Of a DNA stretch of 19,593 nucleotides, positions 1-7,182 are shown piece by piece. The notes under the pieces are model-generated. The model had not been told where the DNA came from, did not search any database, and worked only from the letters and a program-made list of their open reading frames with translations. The position numbers and the translations under genes are program-made. The DNA is taken from positions 1 through 19,593 of the forward strand of contig JAJZPY010000028.1 of the NCBI GenBank assembly GCA_021811005.1, read 5' to 3'. This DNA is from Pseudomonadota bacterium. GTDB taxonomy: Bacteria; Pseudomonadota; Gammaproteobacteria; Burkholderiales; Ferrovaceae. The stretch's first letter is position 1, and every line of letters starts with the position of its first letter.

Positions 1-937
1 TCACGTCCATCTGTTCCAGCGTGAGTCCCGCTTTCGTCAGTGCCGCCTGGGTTGCGGGAATCGGCCCTTCGCCCATGAGATGGCTGGGAACCCCGGCCAC
101 GGCATAAGACACCAGGCGTGCCATGGGACGATGCCCGTTGCGCTCCGCCGCACCAGCTTCCGCCAGCACCAGGAAAGCCGCTCCGTCGTTGATGCCCGAA
201 GCGTTGCCGGCCGTCACGGTGCCCTCCTTCTTGAATGCCGGTTTCATGGCAGCCAGTTTTTCCGGAGTGGTTTCGCGGGGGTGTTCGTCGGTGTCGAACA
301 CCGTTTCCCCCTTGCGCGATTTCAGCGTAACCGGGACGATCTGCGACTTGAAGCGCCCTTCGGCGATGGCGCGCGCCGCGCGACGCTGGGATTCGAGCGC
401 GAAGGCATCCTGCTCCTCGCGTGAAATGTTCCATTTCACCGCCAGATTTTCTGCGGTGATTCCCATGTGGCCCGCTCCGAACGGATCGGTCAGGGTGGCG
501 ACCATCATGTCGATCATCGGGGTGTCTCCCATGCGCGCGCCGGAACGCATGGCAGGGGACAGGTAGCCGCCTTGGGACATGACTTCGATGCCGCCTCCCA
601 AACCGATTTCGGCGTCTCCCAGCAGGATGTTTTGCGCCGTGGACACGACCGCCTGCAGGCCGGAAGCACACAGGCGATTAACGGCCATGACGGTGGAATC
701 CATGGACATGCCGCCTTCGATGCAGGCCACGCGGGCCTGGTAGGGGAAACGGCTGCCGGTGGGAATGGTGTTGCCCACGGTGCCGTAGGTCACCTGTGCC
801 GGATCGACACCGGCACGGGCAATGGCTTCCCGAATGACGAGACCGCCCAGCACACCCGGTTCAAACCCGGAGAGCGATCCACCAAAAGTCCCAATTGCCG
901 AACGCACGGCACTCAACACCACGACTTCTCTGCTCAT
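1..937 (-). CDS. acetyl-CoA acyltransferase / beta-ketothiolase, BktB-like (3' end missing)
   Basis: Thiolase that condenses two acyl-CoA units (acetyl-CoA to acetoacetyl-CoA, possibly also propionyl-CoA), the first step of PHA synthesis. The frame opens with ATG at 937, preceded by a GGGAG Shine-Dalgarno about 7 nt upstream, and runs off the left edge after 312 codons; family members are about 390 aa. The N-terminus reads MSREVVVLSAVRSAIGTFGG. The nucleophilic Cys is residue 90 in NRLCASGLQA, and the thiolase segment GTVTAGNASGINDGAA is present. The GHPIG His and second catalytic Cys would lie in the missing C-terminal part. From memory it resembles Ralstonia BktB more than PhaA, but substrate range cannot be read from sequence. 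It lies 66 bp downstream of rimO in the phaR-rimO-thiolase run, so a PHA role is likely; beta-oxidation is the alternative. Confidence 0.9.
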   Translation of the reverse strand, partial: MSREVVVLSAVRSAIGTFGGSLSGFEPGVLGGLVIREAIARAGVDPAQVTYGTVGNTIPTGSRFPYQARVACIEGGMSMDSTVMAVNRLCASGLQAVVSTAQNILLGDAEIGLGGGIEVMSQGGYLSPAMRSGARMGDTPMIDMMVATLTDPFGAGHMGITAENLAVKWNISREEQDAFALESQRRAARAIAEGRFKSQIVPVTLKSRKGETVFDTDEHPRETTPEKLAAMKPAFKKEGTVTAGNASGINDGAAFLVLAEAGAAERNGHRPMARLVSYAVAGVPSHLMGEGPIPATQAALTKAGLTLEQMDV

Positions 938-1003
938 GTCTGTTCTCCCACGCAGTCGATACCCGATCCAGGCCGCCGCAGGGCGACCCATTCACAATAT
1001 GCG

Positions 1004-2323
1004 TCAGTCCATGCGGCCCTGGAGGTCATGGTCGTCGGAGCGTTCAATCCGCACGTCCGCGAACTCGCCTGCCTTCAGGCGCGCATCGGGCTCAACCCGC
1101 ACGACACCGTCTATTTCAGGCGCGTCGGCCGCGCTTCTGCCCACGCCCCACCCGTCGGAGCGCACCTCGTCCACCAGCACGCGTTGCACGGTGCCCACGC
1201 GGCGTGCCAGGCGCCCGGCACTGATGCGGGCCTGCACTTCCATCAAGCGCGCCTGCCGTTCCTGTTTTACGGGTTCGGGCACCGCCCCTGGCAGGGCGTT
1301 GGCGCTCGCGCCTTCCACCGGCGAATAGGTGAAGCAGCCCACGCGGTCCAGGGAGGCTTCTTCCAGAAAATCCAGCAGCAACTGAAAATCCGTTTCGGTT
1401 TCGCCGGGGAAACCGACAATGAACGTGCTGCGCAGCGCCAGGTCCGGACAGGTCTTTCGCCAGTCCTGTATTCGTTCCAGGGTTCGCTCCACATCACCCG
1501 GACGTTTCATGGCCTTGAGGAGACGCGGGCTGGCATGCTGCAGCGGCACATCCAGGTAAGGCAGAATGCGGCCGGCCGCCATGAGCGGCATCAGCTCGTC
1601 CACATGCGGGTAGGGATACACGTAGTGCAGCCGCACCCATGCCCCCAGTTCACCCAGGGCCTGGGCCAGTTCGGTCATGCGCGACCGGAGGGGGCGCCCA
1701 TTCCAGAAACCGGTGCGGTACTTGATATCCACCCCATAGGCGCTGGTGTCCTGGGAAATGACCAGCAATTCGCGAACACCGGCTTTCACCAGGTTTTCGG
1801 CTTCCCTCAGGACGTCTCCCACAGGCCTGCTGACCAGGTCTCCGCGCAGGGACGGGATGATGCAGAAGCTGCAGCGATGGTTGCAGCCTTCGGAAATTTT
1901 CAGATACGCGTAATGGCGCGGCGTCAGCTTGATGCCCTGGGGCGGAATAAGGCTGGTGAAGGGATCATGCGGCGGGGGCAGGTGCCGGTGCACGGCCTCC
2001 ATGACTGCCGCCTTGTCGTGTGGCCCGGTCACGGCCAGCACGCGCGGATGGGCTTCCCGAATCCGCTCGGCATTGGCGCCCAGGCAGCCGGTCACGATCA
2101 CATTGCCATTTTCCTGCAGCGCCTCCCCGATGGCATCAAGCGATTCCTCGATGGCGGCATCGATAAAGCCACAGGTGTTCACCACCACCAGATCCGCGCC
2201 ATTGTAGGAAGGGGCGATGTCATACCCTTCGGCGCGCAACTGGGTCAGAATCTGCTCCGAGTCCACCAGCGCCTTGGGACAGCCCAGCGAAACAAACCCG
2301 ACACGACCTGCCATACCTGTCAT
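1004..2323 (-). CDS. rimO: ribosomal protein S12 methylthiotransferase RimO
   Basis: Radical SAM enzyme that adds a methylthio group to the conserved Asp of ribosomal protein S12. With the ATG at 2323 it has 439 aa, close to the E. coli length. The N-terminal UPF0004 domain carries Cys15, Cys51 and Cys80 (VGFVSLGCPKALVDSEQ, NTCGFID, VTGCLGANA) for the auxiliary FeS cluster. The radical SAM motif is Cys147-x3-Cys151-x2-Cys154 in EGCNHRCSFCIIPS. A TRAM domain fills roughly the last 70 residues. The CPKALVDSE signature separates RimO from MiaB. The start at 2323 is favoured because GAGGGTGG lies 8 nt upstream, across the phaR stop; an ATG at 2314 and an upstream TTG at 2341 are also in frame. 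The start is 14 nt past the phaR stop, so the two are probably cotranscribed and may be translationally coupled. Confidence 0.95.
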   Translation of the reverse strand: MTGMAGRVGFVSLGCPKALVDSEQILTQLRAEGYDIAPSYNGADLVVVNTCGFIDAAIEESLDAIGEALQENGNVIVTGCLGANAERIREAHPRVLAVTGPHDKAAVMEAVHRHLPPPHDPFTSLIPPQGIKLTPRHYAYLKISEGCNHRCSFCIIPSLRGDLVSRPVGDVLREAENLVKAGVRELLVISQDTSAYGVDIKYRTGFWNGRPLRSRMTELAQALGELGAWVRLHYVYPYPHVDELMPLMAAGRILPYLDVPLQHASPRLLKAMKRPGDVERTLERIQDWRKTCPDLALRSTFIVGFPGETETDFQLLLDFLEEASLDRVGCFTYSPVEGASANALPGAVPEPVKQERQARLMEVQARISAGRLARRVGTVQRVLVDEVRSDGWGVGRSAADAPEIDGVVRVEPDARLKAGEFADVRIERSDDHDLQGRMD

Positions 2324-2337
2324 CGACCGTGCCACCC

Positions 2338-2970
2338 TCAACCCGGTTCACCGTTCTTGGGGGAGGACCCGCCTGTCTGGGACCCACCTTCGGGCGGCTC
2401 CTTGGACGCCGGTTCGCTGGGTGCTGCCGGCGTGCCATAGGGAAACTGGAAGCCGCCGAACATGGTGCGGGCCTGCCGCTGCATCTGGTTTTGCATTTCC
2501 ATGAACAACTGGGTGCTCTGCTCCAGGTAATTGCCCATCAAGCCCTGCAATGCCGGCCCCTGGGCGTTAAGAAACTGTTTCCAGACATCCGCATTGACGT
2601 TGGGAGGCTCGCCGCCACCCGTCACGGCCGCGGACTGCTCCTGCAGCTTTTTCTGGATGTCCACAAAGCTCTGAATGCCTTTTTCCAGATAATTTCCCAT
2701 GAACCCCTGCATGGCATTGCCGTAGGACCGGATCATCTGGGACAGCATGTCGCAGGTGAACAGGGGGTCCAGGCCCGCCTCCTCATCCAGGATGATCTGC
2801 ATGAGGATGTTGCGGGTCAGGTCCTGGTTGGTCTTGGCGTCCACCACCTGAAAATCCTGATGGCCCAGCACCAGTTGCTTGACTTCCGAGAGCGTGATGT
2901 AGCTGCTGGTTTCGGTGTCGTAGAGCCTGCGGTTGGGATACTTCTTGATCAAGCGAACCGGTTTGGACAT
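2338..2970 (-). CDS. phaR: PHA synthesis repressor PhaR
   Basis: Repressor of phasin genes that binds DNA when no PHA is present and is titrated onto nascent granules. It has 210 aa. Residues 1-65 form the PHB_acc_N DNA-binding domain with the family hallmark RLIKKYPNRRLYDTETSSYI. Two PHB-accumulation repeats follow, around residues 69-105 and 125-160; they are visibly duplicated, with QGFMGNYLEKGIQSFVDIQ in the first and QGLMGNYLEQSTQLFMEMQ in the second. The C-terminus is Pro/Gly-rich and probably disordered. The gene lies back to back with phaP, and the 264-bp spacer holds two candidate PhaR sites. It is followed closely by rimO. The start codon has only a distant GAGG (about 11 nt upstream). 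PhaR may also repress itself, but I see no TGC-N3-GCA element next to its start. Confidence 0.95.
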   Translation of the reverse strand: MSKPVRLIKKYPNRRLYDTETSSYITLSEVKQLVLGHQDFQVVDAKTNQDLTRNILMQIILDEEAGLDPLFTCDMLSQMIRSYGNAMQGFMGNYLEKGIQSFVDIQKKLQEQSAAVTGGGEPPNVNADVWKQFLNAQGPALQGLMGNYLEQSTQLFMEMQNQMQRQARTMFGGFQFPYGTPAAPSEPASKEPPEGGSQTGGSSPKNGEPG

Positions 2971-3109
2971 GGGATTTAAGGCCTCAAAATTTGTGCGTCA
3001 CACAATCGCCGCGCGCCAACGCGCACCATTCCACCTGCATTACTTTACCACAAAAACCATTAAAAACATAAAGTTAATAAAATATCGCGGTGCCGTCAAA
3101 CTATTTTAT

Positions 3110-3118
3110 TGCAATGCA
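3110..3118. promoter_or_regulatory. candidate PhaR-binding site 1 (TGCAATGCA)
   Basis: The sequence TGCAATGCA is a perfect TGC-N3-GCA dyad ending 10 bp before the phaP -35 hexamer. TGC-rich half-sites of this kind are described for PhaR proteins of other PHA producers. A near-identical copy lies 57 bp downstream on the other side of the promoter. That this is a PhaR operator is inferred from position and motif. Confidence 0.55.
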
Positions 3119-3128
3119 TCAAAAAAGA

Positions 3129-3157
3129 TTGACAAGCCTCCTGGGAGTCTGTATCTT
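3129..3157 (+). promoter_or_regulatory. sigma70-type promoter of phaP
   Basis: A perfect -35 hexamer TTGACA (3129-3134) is followed after 17 bp by TATCTT (3152-3157), matching the -10 consensus at four of six positions. The expected transcription start is near 3164, which leaves a leader of about 70 nt before the phaP ATG. This strong promoter fits an abundant granule protein. It is bracketed by the two TGCAAYGCA elements, so a repressor bound at both sites would cover or enclose it. Confidence 0.75.
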
Positions 3158-3166
3158 TGGAATTGT

Positions 3167-3175
3167 TGCAACGCA
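3167..3175. promoter_or_regulatory. candidate PhaR-binding site 2 (TGCAACGCA)
   Basis: The sequence TGCAACGCA begins about 10 bp after the phaP -10 element, at or just after the expected transcription start. It differs from site 1 by one pyrimidine in the spacer and preserves the TGC-N3-GCA half-sites. The two sites are 57 bp apart start to start, between five and six helical turns. The operator role is inferred. Confidence 0.55.
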
Positions 3176-3234
3176 GCAAGTACGGCGGACCTAAAACCGA
3201 TTCCTGGCGCCTGACACTTTCAAGGAGTACGTAA

Positions 3235-3771
3235 ATGTACAACGCACCTGAACAAGTTACGGAGTTTAACAAATCCGCCCTGAATGCGGCATTGCAACTT
3301 GCCAAGATTTCCCTGGACACCACGGAACGGCTGGTGGGGCTGAATCTGGAAGCCGGCAAGGAAACCTTTGCCGATGCCAGCGATGCCCTGCGCACCCTGA
3401 GCGACGTGCGCGACCCCCAAGCGTTGCTGGACCTTCGCACCAAGCTGACCGAAAAGGGAGTGGAGCAGTTCACCGCCCTGTCGCGCAGCCTGTACGACGT
3501 GGGCGCCCATGCCCAATCGCAGATTTCCGCGCTGTTTGAAGCGCACATCGCGGACTGGAATCAGTCCGTGGCCAAAAATATTGATCAGGCCATCAAGGCT
3601 GCGCCCGCTGGCGCCGATGTGGCCATCGCCGCCGTGAAATCCACGGTCGCCGCCACTGCGGCCGCTTTCGATGGCGTGACCAAGACCGCCAAGCAGGTGG
3701 CCAGTTTTGCAGATGCCAGCGTCAAGGCCACTGTGGATGCCGCATCGGCGGCCCTCAAGCCCGCTGCCTGA
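3235..3771 (+). CDS. phaP: phasin PhaP (PHA granule-associated protein)
   Basis: Small amphipathic granule-coat protein of the phasin_2 family, 178 aa, typical for beta-proteobacterial PhaP. The N-terminus MYNAPEQVTEFNKSALNAAL and the central run LEAGKETFADASDALR match the family. The rest is almost all predicted helix with few aromatics, and the last 60 residues are an Ala/Lys/Val-rich amphipathic segment (KSTVAATAAAFDGVTKTAKQ) ending in KPAA. There is no signal peptide or membrane span. AAGGAG lies 7 nt before the ATG, an optimal ribosome site. It has its own strong promoter and terminator, so it is a single-gene unit. It is convergent with phaB and divergent from phaR. Confidence 0.95.
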   Translation: MYNAPEQVTEFNKSALNAALQLAKISLDTTERLVGLNLEAGKETFADASDALRTLSDVRDPQALLDLRTKLTEKGVEQFTALSRSLYDVGAHAQSQISALFEAHIADWNQSVAKNIDQAIKAAPAGADVAIAAVKSTVAATAAAFDGVTKTAKQVASFADASVKATVDAASAALKPAA

Positions 3772-3840
3772 GGAAACCGGAACGCGGTCTTAACTTCTCC
3801 TCCTCCTTTATTGCAAAGGTTCCCTTTCGATAAAGGCTTC

Positions 3841-3872
3841 AACCCCACGACCAACCTCGTGGGGTTTTTTTT
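3841..3872 (+). terminator. Rho-independent terminator of phaP
   Basis: An eight-pair GC-rich stem, CCCCACGA (3843-3850) with TCGTGGGG (3857-3864), closes a six-base loop and is followed by eight T residues (3865-3872). Two A:T pairs extend the stem base. On the minus strand there is no U tract after the stem, so it should not efficiently stop phaB transcripts arriving from the right. Confidence 0.9.
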
Positions 3873-3886
3873 GCCGGATTCCCGGG

Positions 3887-4630
3887 CTAGAACATGTGCT
3901 GGCCGCCGTTGATGGAAATATTGGCGCCGGTAATGAACGCTGCCTCCTCCGATGCCAGGTAAACGATCAGCCCCGCCACTTCCTCCGGCTTGCCCAGGCG
4001 TCCCACCGGAATCTGGGGCAGGATTTTGGCTTCCAGGATTTCTGCCGGAATCGCCGTCACCATCTTGGTCCCAATATAGCCGGGCGAAATGGTGTTGACC
4101 GTGACTCCCTTGCGCGCCACTTCCAGCGCCAGGGCTTTGGTGAACCCATGCATGCCGGCCTTGGCTGCCGCGTAATTGGTTTGCCCGAAGGCTCCCTTCT
4201 GTCCATTGACCGAAGAAACGTTGATGACACGGCCCCAACCCCGTTCCACCATGCCGTCAATGAAAGGCTTGGTCATGTTGAACACGCTGTTGAGGTTGGT
4301 ATTGATGACCGCATCCCAATCCACTTTGGTCATTTTCTTGAAGGTCATGTCGCGCGTGATGCCGGCGTTGTTCACCAGCACGTCCACTGCCCCCACTTCG
4401 GACATGACCCGGGCCGCCATGCGCGCGCAATCCTCGGCATCGGAAACATCCACGGCATAGGCATGAAAATGGTAACCCCGGGACCGCATGCCTTCGAGCC
4501 AGCCACCCGCATGCGGGTTGCCATGGGAATGGGTGGCCACCACCACATAACCCAGATCAGCCAGTTTGACGCAGATCGACTCTCCGAGTCCGCCCATCCC
4601 TCCCGTGACCAACACCACTCGTTTCTGCAT
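3887..4630 (-). CDS. phaB: acetoacetyl-CoA reductase PhaB (SDR family)
   Basis: NADPH-type short-chain dehydrogenase that reduces acetoacetyl-CoA to (R)-3-hydroxybutyryl-CoA, the monomer for PhaC. It has 247 aa, the usual length. The nucleotide-binding motif TGGMGGLG is at residues 9-16, NNAG at 87-90, catalytic Ser140 in INVSSVNGQKGAFGQ, and the YxxxK pair Tyr153 and Lys157 in NYAAAKAGMHGF. The VNGQKGAFGQTNY stretch is characteristic of PhaB rather than FabG. It lies 32 bp after phaC in the ZIP-phaC-phaB run and is the last gene, facing phaP. Confidence 0.95.
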   Translation of the reverse strand: MQKRVVLVTGGMGGLGESICVKLADLGYVVVATHSHGNPHAGGWLEGMRSRGYHFHAYAVDVSDAEDCARMAARVMSEVGAVDVLVNNAGITRDMTFKKMTKVDWDAVINTNLNSVFNMTKPFIDGMVERGWGRVINVSSVNGQKGAFGQTNYAAAKAGMHGFTKALALEVARKGVTVNTISPGYIGTKMVTAIPAEILEAKILPQIPVGRLGKPEEVAGLIVYLASEEAAFITGANISINGGQHMF

Positions 4631-4662
4631 GGCTCACTTCCTCCCGTATTTGTTTTTGGCAA

Positions 4663-6345
4663 TCAGCAACGCGCCCTGACGTATCGTCCAGGCGCAGGTT
4701 CGATGGGCGGGTGTTCGGCATTTCCCAGTTGCCCGGGCGCAGGCACCCGCCCGGGGTTCAGGCGGTCCAGCCAGTCCGCCCAGTGCGTCCACCAGCTGCC
4801 CGGCACCGTCCTGGCCGATGCCAGCCATTCGTCGGCATCGCCCGGAATGGTTTCACCGACCCAGTAATTGCGCTTGTTTCTGGACACCGGATTGATGGAA
4901 CCTGCAATGTGGCCGCTCGCCCCCAGCACGAATTCCATCGGCCCCTGCAGCAGACGGGTCGTCTCGAACGCCGATTTCCAGGGCACGATGTGGTCTTCGC
5001 GAGCCGCGAACACGTAAGTGGGCATGGCGATGCGCCCAAGGTCCACCGGCCGGCCCGCCACCGTGAGGGCATTCGGGCAGCGGAGTTCGTTTTGCAGATA
5101 CAGATGACGCAGGTACCAGGCAAACATGGGGCCCGGCAGGTTGGTGCCATCGCTGTTCCAGTACAGCAGGTCAAAAGCCGGCGGCGTTTCACCCTTGAGG
5201 TAATTGCTGACCACGTAGGGCCAGATGAGGTCGTTGGCGCGCAGGCTTGAAAAGGCCATGGCCAATTCCTTGCCGGGCACCACCCCGCCCTTGGAAAAAA
5301 GCAGTTCGCGTTGCGCCACAAAAGCCGGATCGATGTAAACGCCAATCTCGCCCACATCCGAATAGTCGAGCAACGCCGTCATCAGGGTGAGGGACGCCAC
5401 CGGCAACGGTTCGTCGGCCGCATGGGCCGCCAGTGCGCAGGCCAGCAACGCGCCGCCCACGCAAAAACCCAGCGTGTCGATTTGCGGTGCGCCACTGATG
5501 GCCCGGACCGTGCGCACGGCCGTCGCCACGCCTTGCTCGATGTAGTCGTCCCAGGTGGTTTCCTGCAGCGATTCATCGATGTTGCGCCAGGACATGAGGA
5601 AAACCGTATGTCCCCTCTCAATGGCGTACCGGACCATGGAGTTGGAAGGCTCGAGATCCAGGATGTAATACTTGTTGATGCAGGGGGGCACCATCAGGAG
5701 CGGGCGCGAAGCCACTTCAGCCGTCGAGGGGGCATATTGCAAAAGCTGAAACAGTTCATTTTCGAACACGACGGCACCGGGCGTGATGGCAATGTTGCGC
5801 CCGACCTCGAACGCCGACTCGTCCGTCATGGAAATGCGCCCCTTTTCCATGTCGGCCAGAAAATTTTTGAGTCCGGCCCGCAAACTTTCTCCGCCGGACT
5901 CGAACGCTTTCTTGAGCACTTCCGGATTGGTGGCGGGAAAATTCGACGGCGCCATGGCATCGATGTACTGGCGCAGGAAGAAGTCCAGCCGCTTTTGGGT
6001 TTCCGGTTCCAGTTGCAGGGACCCCACGGCTTCCTCGAGCCACTGGGCCGTCAGCAAATAGGATTGGCGCAGGTAATCGAACAAGGGGGCCTCAGCCCAT
6101 TCCGGGGCGCTGAAGCGGCGGTCCATCACGGGTTGTGCCGCGGCCTCCGCAGACCCCGCATCCGGATCCTTCCCGGCTGCCCGACTCAGCGTGTTCATCC
6201 AGAGCGCCGCCTGCCTTTCGTAATAGCGGGCCTGCAATTCCTGCCAGCGCGGCGCGTCCTTGGCCGCCGCCTGCGCCAGGTCTCGCAGGAAATTCTGGAA
6301 GTCCTCCGGCCGGAAACCGGCCAGGCGCGTGCCCGCCTCCTCCAT
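4663..6345 (-). CDS. phaC: class I poly(3-hydroxyalkanoate) synthase PhaC
   Basis: Polymerises (R)-3-hydroxyacyl-CoA into PHA at the granule surface. It has 560 aa, slightly shorter than the common 585-600, the difference lying in the variable N-terminal region. Residues from about 75 onward are the conserved PhaC N domain and alpha/beta-hydrolase core. The lipase-like box GFCVG places the nucleophile at Cys295; Asp451 (AAREDHIVPW) and His479 (GASGHIAGSINP) complete the triad. The PSNSMVRYAIERGHTVFLMSWRN region is typical of class I. No phaE or phaR subunit of class III/IV is present. The ATG at 6345 has GAGGGG about 9 nt upstream and lies 13 bp after the stop of the ZIP transporter gene, so the two are surely cotranscribed. 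Confidence 0.97.
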   Translation of the reverse strand: MEEAGTRLAGFRPEDFQNFLRDLAQAAAKDAPRWQELQARYYERQAALWMNTLSRAAGKDPDAGSAEAAAQPVMDRRFSAPEWAEAPLFDYLRQSYLLTAQWLEEAVGSLQLEPETQKRLDFFLRQYIDAMAPSNFPATNPEVLKKAFESGGESLRAGLKNFLADMEKGRISMTDESAFEVGRNIAITPGAVVFENELFQLLQYAPSTAEVASRPLLMVPPCINKYYILDLEPSNSMVRYAIERGHTVFLMSWRNIDESLQETTWDDYIEQGVATAVRTVRAISGAPQIDTLGFCVGGALLACALAAHAADEPLPVASLTLMTALLDYSDVGEIGVYIDPAFVAQRELLFSKGGVVPGKELAMAFSSLRANDLIWPYVVSNYLKGETPPAFDLLYWNSDGTNLPGPMFAWYLRHLYLQNELRCPNALTVAGRPVDLGRIAMPTYVFAAREDHIVPWKSAFETTRLLQGPMEFVLGASGHIAGSINPVSRNKRNYWVGETIPGDADEWLASARTVPGSWWTHWADWLDRLNPGRVPAPGQLGNAEHPPIEPAPGRYVRARC

Positions 6346-6358
6346 CGTCAGTTTCCCC

Positions 6359-7135
6359 TCATTCCATGATCAGTACGTGAGCCCAATGGATCGACGCAAC
6401 CCCCAGCGCGATCAGCGTCACTTGCCACGCCGAAGCCTTGAAATCCACGCGGCGGTGCAGGCCCGGGATCAGGTCCGCCACGGCCACGTAGATCATGCTG
6501 GAGGAGGCCAACGCCAGCAAATAAGGCACCACCTGCTGCAAGGATTGCAAGGCGAGGCAGGCGATCACCCCGCCCACCAGCGTGGCCAGGCTGGAAAACA
6601 GGTTGAAGCCCAGGGCCCGTCCGCGCGACAGTCCGGAGTGCAGCAGGACCAGCACGTCACCGGCCTCCTGCGGGATTTCGTGGGCAATGATGGCCATGGC
6701 CGTCACCACGCCCAGGTGGGGGTCGGTGACGAATGCCGCGGCAATGATGATGCCGTCCACGAAATTGTGGACCGAATCGCCCACCACCACCATGGCGCCC
6801 GTCCTGCCCTGATGTCCTTCGTGGGAATGGGCAGCCGACCCGTCCCCTTCAAGGTCATGGGCATGCACATGACGCCAGAGCACCAGCTTCTCCAGCATGA
6901 AAAAGCCCAGGATACCAGCCAACACCGTGGCTGAAACCGTTTCGGGGCTTTTTGCCAGAACGAAGGCATGGGGCAGGATTTCCAGAAAAACAGCGCCCAG
7001 CAATGCACCGATGGCATAGCTCACCAGCAGGGGCACCCAGGAGGGACGGGCGGTGAACACCACCAGCGCCGCGCAAATCATCGACAGCAATCCGGCGGCG
7101 GCACCGGCAACCATCGTGGCAATCAGGGGCGACAT
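6359..7135 (-). CDS. ZIP-family divalent metal transporter
   Basis: Inner-membrane permease of the ZIP family, probably importing zinc or a related divalent metal into the cytosol. It has 258 aa and about eight hydrophobic segments. The metal-site motifs are HNFVDG in TM4 (His123, Asn124, Asp127) and HEIPQE in TM5 (His152, Glu153, Glu157). Between TM3 and TM4 lies a histidine-rich loop, about residues 89-108 (HVHAHDLEGDGSAAHSHEGH), a likely metal sensor or filter. There is no clear Shine-Dalgarno before the ATG at 7135. A TATAAT box lies in the 47-bp gap upstream, making this the first gene of the ZIP-phaC-phaB unit. Its link to PHA metabolism is unknown; the pairing may be only transcriptional. 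Confidence 0.88.
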   Translation of the reverse strand: MSPLIATMVAGAAAGLLSMICAALVVFTARPSWVPLLVSYAIGALLGAVFLEILPHAFVLAKSPETVSATVLAGILGFFMLEKLVLWRHVHAHDLEGDGSAAHSHEGHQGRTGAMVVVGDSVHNFVDGIIIAAAFVTDPHLGVVTAMAIIAHEIPQEAGDVLVLLHSGLSRGRALGFNLFSSLATLVGGVIACLALQSLQQVVPYLLALASSSMIYVAVADLIPGLHRRVDFKASAWQVTLIALGVASIHWAHVLIME

Positions 7136-7165
7136 AAATTATGGGATTTTGGAAGCCAAAGCAGC

Positions 7166-7171
7166 ATTATA
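7166..7171 (-). promoter_or_regulatory. -10 element (TATAAT) of the ZIP-phaC-phaB unit
   Basis: Read on the minus strand this is a perfect TATAAT, in the 47-bp gap between pgeF and the ZIP gene. A start of transcription near 7159 gives a leader of about 24 nt. The -35 is weak: CTGAAC at 16 bp spacing matches only three positions. TGCTGC follows the -10 immediately, a TGC-rich stretch that could interest PhaR, but it lacks the dyad seen at phaP. Confidence 0.5.
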
Positions 7172-7182
7172 CGGGTGAGCCT

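Larger units (their letters stand above)
2971..3234. other. phaR-phaP divergent intergenic region
   Basis: A 264-bp spacer, clearly more AT-rich (around 3050-3125) than the surrounding genes. On the plus strand it carries the phaP promoter and two TGCAAYGCA elements, listed separately. On the minus strand a TTGACG hexamer (forward CGTCAA, 3094-3099) could be a -35 element for phaR, but the best -10 at 17 bp spacing is only TAACTT, so I do not call a phaR promoter. A small dyad TGTG-CGT-CACA lies at 2992-3002, about 20 bp upstream of the phaR start. No small open frame here looks genuine. Confidence 0.6.

Noticed and set aside
467..2440. Long plus-strand open frame antisense to rimO and the thiolase gene
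   Set aside because: It is the mirror of high-GC codon use in two clear genes, its translation is low-complexity His/Gly/Gln-rich with no recognisable domain, and no ribosome site or promoter was seen.
2992..3002. TGTG-CGT-CACA dyad as a Crp or Fnr site before phaR
   Set aside because: The spacing (3 bp) and length do not fit the Crp or Fnr consensus, and no promoter is placed relative to it.
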